Shown here: piece by piece, positions 60,207 through 64,000 of the stretch
Layout of the letters: the number at the start of each line of letters is the position of its first letter
Numbering within the stretch: position 1 is the stretch's first letter
Assembly (NCBI GenBank): GCA_023614405.1
Contig: CM042693.1
Span: forward strand, 336,085,527-336,149,526
DNA length: 64,000 nucleotides
Source of the DNA: Avena insularis
Lineage: Eukaryota > Streptophyta > Magnoliopsida > Poales > Poaceae
Direction: 5' to 3'
Program-made: the position numbers and the translations under genes
Notes under the pieces: model-generated
The model's input: only the letters and a program-made list of their open reading frames with translations
Databases searched by the model: none
Told to the model about the DNA's origin: nothing

Positions 60207-60655
60207 GAGGCGGAGGAGGAAGGAGTTGAGGATTAGGGAGATGCGCATGGGATCGATTTGTGTTATATTTTCTCGAGCCCGACGCTATGGTACAGTATCA
60301 TGAGCGGATATTCTATTCCTCTCTCTCTCCTCCTTAATCACCTACCAGATCAGCGTTTTAGTGAAACTCGAGTGCATGATATAGGCTTATACCAGTGTTG
60401 GGGATAGTCTTAGCACATTTTTATACGAGCAATTAAAGCTTAAAAAACAACTATCACACCAAGTTATATCTAGACATTATTTCTTAGAGATGTTGTATTT
60501 AATAATTTTGTGCTCATACTTGTGTGTGATTGTACTATCAAAGTTTTTTGCCTATGCTAGCATGCAAAGCTTGTATCGTAGATAAAATGCAAGAAGCTCT
60601 CTATATTCATTAAGTGACATGCCATATAAGCAAAGTATATATGATCACCCATCGT
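60207..60655. other. Intergenic DNA right of element G
   Basis: The first 55 bp are the GC-rich continuation of 51064-51186. The rest is AT-rich with no gene. Confidence 0.5.
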
Positions 60656-60965
60656 GAAAGGCCTAAGCTAGTCACAGTTGCAGAATCATATTACTAGTAT
60701 AATGCATATGATTGTGTATGATGCTATCTCTTTAGTGCACAATATCATCTAATAGTATTATAATCTTATTGTACTTAATTATTTATAGAATCTTAGACAA
60801 ACTTGTGTAGAAGATGTATTTATTATTAAAAAATTAGTTTTATGTGTTATGATACAGTATCATATAATGATACCACTATCTCTCATCTCTTCATTAAATG
60901 ATGTGTCACATCATTTTTTATGCATAATACCACCTATGATTCTTTTATTATGGCTAGCCTAAGTG
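60656..60965. mobile_element. Tourist-like MITE candidate
   Basis: The left end 'gcctaagctagtcacagtt' and right end 'ttattatggctagcctaag' are imperfectly inverted. The interior has 'gataccac..catgcataataccacctatg' repeats typical of grass Tourist MITEs. The exact ends and target duplication are not secure. Confidence 0.35.
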
Positions 60966-61008
60966 CTAGTATGCCTTAGACTAGTTATAGTTAGAGTAAC
61001 ATAGGTGT

Positions 61009-61256
61009 TCCCTCCGTCGCAAGGCTTAAGGCCTGTATTGTTTTTGAAAAGTCAAGCTACAACAAGTTTGACCAAGTTTTTTTTAAAAAGTATGAAGAAC
61101 TATGATGTTATGTAGATACCATGTGAATATATGTTTCATGATGTATCCAAGGATATGTACTTTATATTATAAATATTAATATATTTTTCTATAAACATGG
61201 TCAAACTTTACATAGTTTGACTTTTCAAAAAATTATATTAATTACTTTCCAACATT
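61009..61256. mobile_element. Stowaway-like MITE, right end degraded
   Basis: Starts ttccctccgtcgcaagg. It contains 'aaaagtcaagctacaacaagtttgaccaag' and the inverted counterpart 'ggtcaaactttacatagtttgactttt', a known Stowaway-like internal pattern. The right CTCCCTCCGT end is lost. Confidence 0.5.
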
Positions 61257-62280
61257 TTTTATGCATGGAAAAGAACTTTGAGAGGGGGGAGAACAGGCTG
61301 AGTGCGGAGTTTTCCCCTGCTTTATTTGCACTTGTACTATAGTAGTACATGATTCTCTTTTACAGCTTATTGATTTTGCTACTCTAGAATGAGTAGATGT
61401 AGCCCGTGAATGGAATAGTCAAAAAGATAAGGGTGCGGGTGGGTGGGGACGATTGAAACAAATCTCATGGCCGTGTCAGGTTCCTTCTTCCATTTTCATG
61501 AACAAAACGTTTGGTGCTGCCCTTGGTGGGGCTCCTTGCCCAGAAGCAGCATTCATACATAGCATTCATTAAATAATGAAAGAGAGCGTTGTCGTGACTT
61601 GTTATTTCACCGTAACATCACACATCCCAATGGAAGATGAGTATATAATCTAATTAATGAGAGTTTCATGATTATAGACATAAGTTACTGGCCACAATGA
61701 AGACGATAACATAGTGTAGTAACATATGCATGACACTACCGGATGTTACTCGGCACTATGACTAGCCATAGTGACAGCGAGCTAGCACTTCGCTTACAGA
61801 CCAAGTGTTGCTTTTCAAGATATTCATGTGGAGAAACACAAGTAAATACTAGCGGAATAGACTCTTTGGCTTCACTCGAATTGTCAAGTCCCGCAACACG
61901 GAACAAGCGTGTTTCACGGCAAAAAAAGGCTATCTAAAAACCGCGTCGATTTCAAGTGCACTCCTTTAGCTAATAGGGACGGAGATAGTACTATATAGGA
62001 ACCACATTTAAAAAAAAATACTACATTACTTTGAAATATGACCCTGGTTTTTAGTAGTGTAATTGTTTTGTTAGTTTAGTTTTGAATAGTAATTGTTTTG
62101 GTAGTTTCTTCACTAAATTTATATAAAAATATGTGTCTAATTCTCAATCAAATGATGCCATGCAATCTTAGTTACAAGCTCATTTACGACCAAAATATCT
62201 CAATTGCAACTCCACTTCCAACAAAAAACACTGTCACAACTCCATTTGTAACTCAAAATCCCAGTTGCAATCCCACTAAG
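61257..62280. other. Intergenic DNA
   Basis: Mixed sequence with Tourist-like scraps around 61590-61790 ('agtaacatatgcatgacac', 'gactagccatagtg'). No gene recognised. Confidence 0.4.
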
Positions 62281-62293
62281 AACTTTCACTATA

Positions 62294-63019
62294 TAGCCTG
62301 GCGAGTGTGGTTTGCAGGAATGAAATCACACCCAATAAACCTCTGCCGTCTGTAGAGGATTCAAAGAGATTCCTCTGCGACTATGCTAAACTTCTTGGTA
62401 TTGTTCGCGAGGCTACTACGGACCAAATTCGGAAGGGTAAACAACCACTCGTCACTCCTGGAACGATGGTTCATGTAAAGAGACTGAATTGTGATCTACC
62501 TGATAAACGTTGGACGCCTGCTCTGGCCGGTTGGCTGAAGCTTACGGTGGATGGGTCTTACAAGCCAGATGATGCTCGGCTGGTGTTGGTATGGTGTTAC
62601 GAGGTGGGAATGGGAGGATTATTTTTTCAGCGTGCAGATCGTTGATATCTTGTGATGGTGCCTTGGAAGCAGAATTGTGCTCATGTTTAGAAGGCCTGGA
62701 ATTTAGTCTTAAATACACCCATCTACCAATCATAATTGAGGCAGACTGCGCACATTTGGTGTCAGCCGTCGGCGAGCGAGACCAGGATCGTTCGTCATTC
62801 ATCCATCTTATTTTAGAGATTAAATTTCTTGCCTCAAGTAACCGTGAGTGTATCTTTGTAAAAGTATATCGAGGGCAAGTGAGGGTTAGCCACTATCTTG
62901 CCAACTGGGCAAGGATGGAGAGTTCGTCTCAGGTCCTGAAGTTGTTCTTCATGAACTGGATGTTGAATCTTTTTGTAACATCTATTGCCTAATAAAAATC
63001 TGGTTTTACCCGCAAAAAA
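62294..63019 (+). mobile_element. 5'-truncated LINE tail with poly(A) and target duplication
   Basis: A coding 3' end followed by an AATAAA-type sequence and an A tract (63014-63021). It is flanked by AACTTTCACTATA (62281-62293) and AACTTTCATTATA (63020-63032), 12 of 13 identical. Variable-length duplication, 5' truncation and poly(A) are the marks of target-primed LINE insertion. Confidence 0.8.
62313..62992 (+). pseudogene. LINE C-terminal RNase H domain (RVT_3 type), one frameshift
   Basis: The upstream piece CRNEITPNKPLPSVEDSKRFL matches the segment before the RNase H domain in grass LINE/RVT_3 proteins. Then comes WTPALAGWLKLTVDGSYKPDD (first acidic residue in VDGS), a one-base deletion near 62575, and a restored frame SAGVGMVLRGGNGRIIFSACR, ALEAELCSCLEGLEF (Glu), IIIEADCAHLVSA (Asp) and YLANWARM. 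The domain would be complete without the shift. The N-terminal endonuclease and reverse transcriptase were never inserted. Confidence 0.8.
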
Positions 63020-63032
63020 AACTTTCATTATA

Positions 63033-63720
63033 AGAGTTTCTTGGCGTAGTACCCTAGGTACTTTGCTTACATGGCACTATATTAAATGAGAAAAGACATT
63101 ACAGTTGTATCTTAGCGAAGATACACCTCTTTCATAGAGTGATAGACTAAAAAGTATTTTTGGCCCGGTATAATCCATGCATGAGGACAAAATCATTAAA
63201 TTTAGATACACCCCTAAGAAACAATACATTAAGGTGACTATCTATTAAGTTAACTATGATAGTGTGTTAAGAGATAATACATTGTGAAAGGCCTTACCAC
63301 TCACAGAAAGTGTGATTTATGATGCAAATTTCCATGGATTGGGACCTGGCCGAGTTTTAACTTAATTTCATTAAATTCAAAAAAGGTTGACCAAATGTCA
63401 CAATTTTTTCACCCAGTGCAACAAATATAATGCTTATAAATATCAAAGTTTTAAGATAGTAAGTAATCGACACATCACAAGTTGAGTACAAAATAAGAAA
63501 TTTTGAGATGATTAAATTTTAACAAAGAATGATATAAAATCTTGGCGGTATTTGATAGGAAAAGGATTGGTCCATGTAAAACCCAAAATAGCTACTAGCA
63601 TGAGCTTGAAATTCAATATCCTTGAAATCTAATCCAGGCTTAAGTCTCAGGTGTGACCTGTATAGCCAAAAAAAGAAAGAGTACTGCTTTACGTATGACG
63701 AATTGTGTCCTATTTATGTA
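63033..63720. other. Intergenic AT-rich DNA
   Basis: No gene, and no repeat with definable ends. Confidence 0.4.
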
Positions 63721-63844
63721 CTCCCTCTGTCTTAAAATAAATGTCTAAGATTTTTTAAAATTTAAATAAATCTATATACTAAATAGTGGCTAAATTTAAT
63801 TAAATTTTAAAAAAATCGAGACATCTATTTTAGGACGCAGGGAG
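63721..63844. mobile_element. Stowaway MITE (124 bp)
   Basis: Ends ctccctctgtcttaaaataaatgtct and agacatctattttaggacgcagggag (inverted), flanked by TA at 63719-63720 and 63845-63846. Confidence 0.9.
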
Positions 63845-64000
63845 TAGCACAATATAAAGTAGCAGCCGCATCATGGTTCATTGTTTCGTCGGATGAAAAT
63901 CGGATATAATTTCAACAGACGCAAAGTAAAAATATGAGAGGAAAAGATACCGATCGATCGATCAGCACTTGGATTTCTCTCTACGACGTCAGGAGCTCTC

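Noticed and set aside
61743..61937. 64-codon frame in the 61.8-kb region
   Set aside because: No motif, poor start context, and it overlaps Tourist-like scraps.
62100..62280. 'gttgcaact'-rich stretch as a second copy of the 42.6-kb MITE
   Set aside because: Words are shared on the opposite strand but neither palindromic end is present; similarity too weak to claim.
1..64000. CRISPR arrays, operons, rRNA genes or disease-resistance gene domains
   Set aside because: None seen on either strand; the window is plant nuclear repeat DNA.

Overview
The window is transposable-element DNA from a grass genome, most likely a Pooideae grass (wheat/barley/rye or oat relatives). The long terminal repeats (LTRs) have the look of Pooideae elements: Angela/BARE-like Copia LTRs opening with TGTTGGA..TATGCCC, and Athila-type Gypsy LTRs opening with TGATGACCCACAAGTATAGG and closing with TTGGACGTATCA. 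Stowaway MITEs (CTCCCTCCGT termini, TA target) are scattered between them. Tribe and species cannot be fixed from this sequence alone. I see no intact conserved host gene. Two short gene-like islands lie at 48.3-49.3 kb and 49.8-50.1 kb.

Layout. 1-1362: 3' end of a Gypsy element with an antisense accessory-ORF relic and a 453-bp LTR. 1363-6088: a long AT-rich then GC-rich LTR-like segment. 6089-26936: a three-level nest. The 3' end of an old Copia element (D) is split inside its LTR by an Athila-like Gypsy element (A, 7655-25842, TSD CACGG). A is in turn split inside its own second LTR by a non-autonomous gag-only element (C, 15354-25040, TSD CTTCT). 26937-31953: 5'-truncated Copia E with a degraded polyprotein and a 3' LTR. 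31954-32585: C-rich degenerate repeat. 32586-41149: Copia F, minus strand, TSD CTAAC, intact gag, broken pol. 41155-44543: MITEs and a solo Copia LTR (H, TSD AGGAT) inside a palindromic-ended MITE. 44544-51191: lower-repeat DNA with a (GAT)n microsatellite, a Mutator-type MITE carrying a Stowaway, a GC-rich hypothetical gene, a possible transit-peptide exon and a proline/tyrosine-rich ORF fragment. 51192-60201: Copia G, minus strand, TSD AGCAG, inserted just upstream of that fragment. 60207-64000: MITE-rich DNA, a 5'-truncated LINE tail (62294-63019) with its own target duplication and poly(A), and a last Stowaway.

How parts relate. None of the elements here is autonomous. F keeps a full gag, C keeps a gag with one canonical zinc knuckle, and A keeps gag-protease plus an accessory ORF. 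All pol genes present are interrupted, mostly at CAR, CGA or TGG codons turned into stops by C-to-T or G-to-A transitions, as expected for methylated, silenced elements. Matched TSDs make the insertion order readable. All assignments are by reading the sequence; no database search was run.
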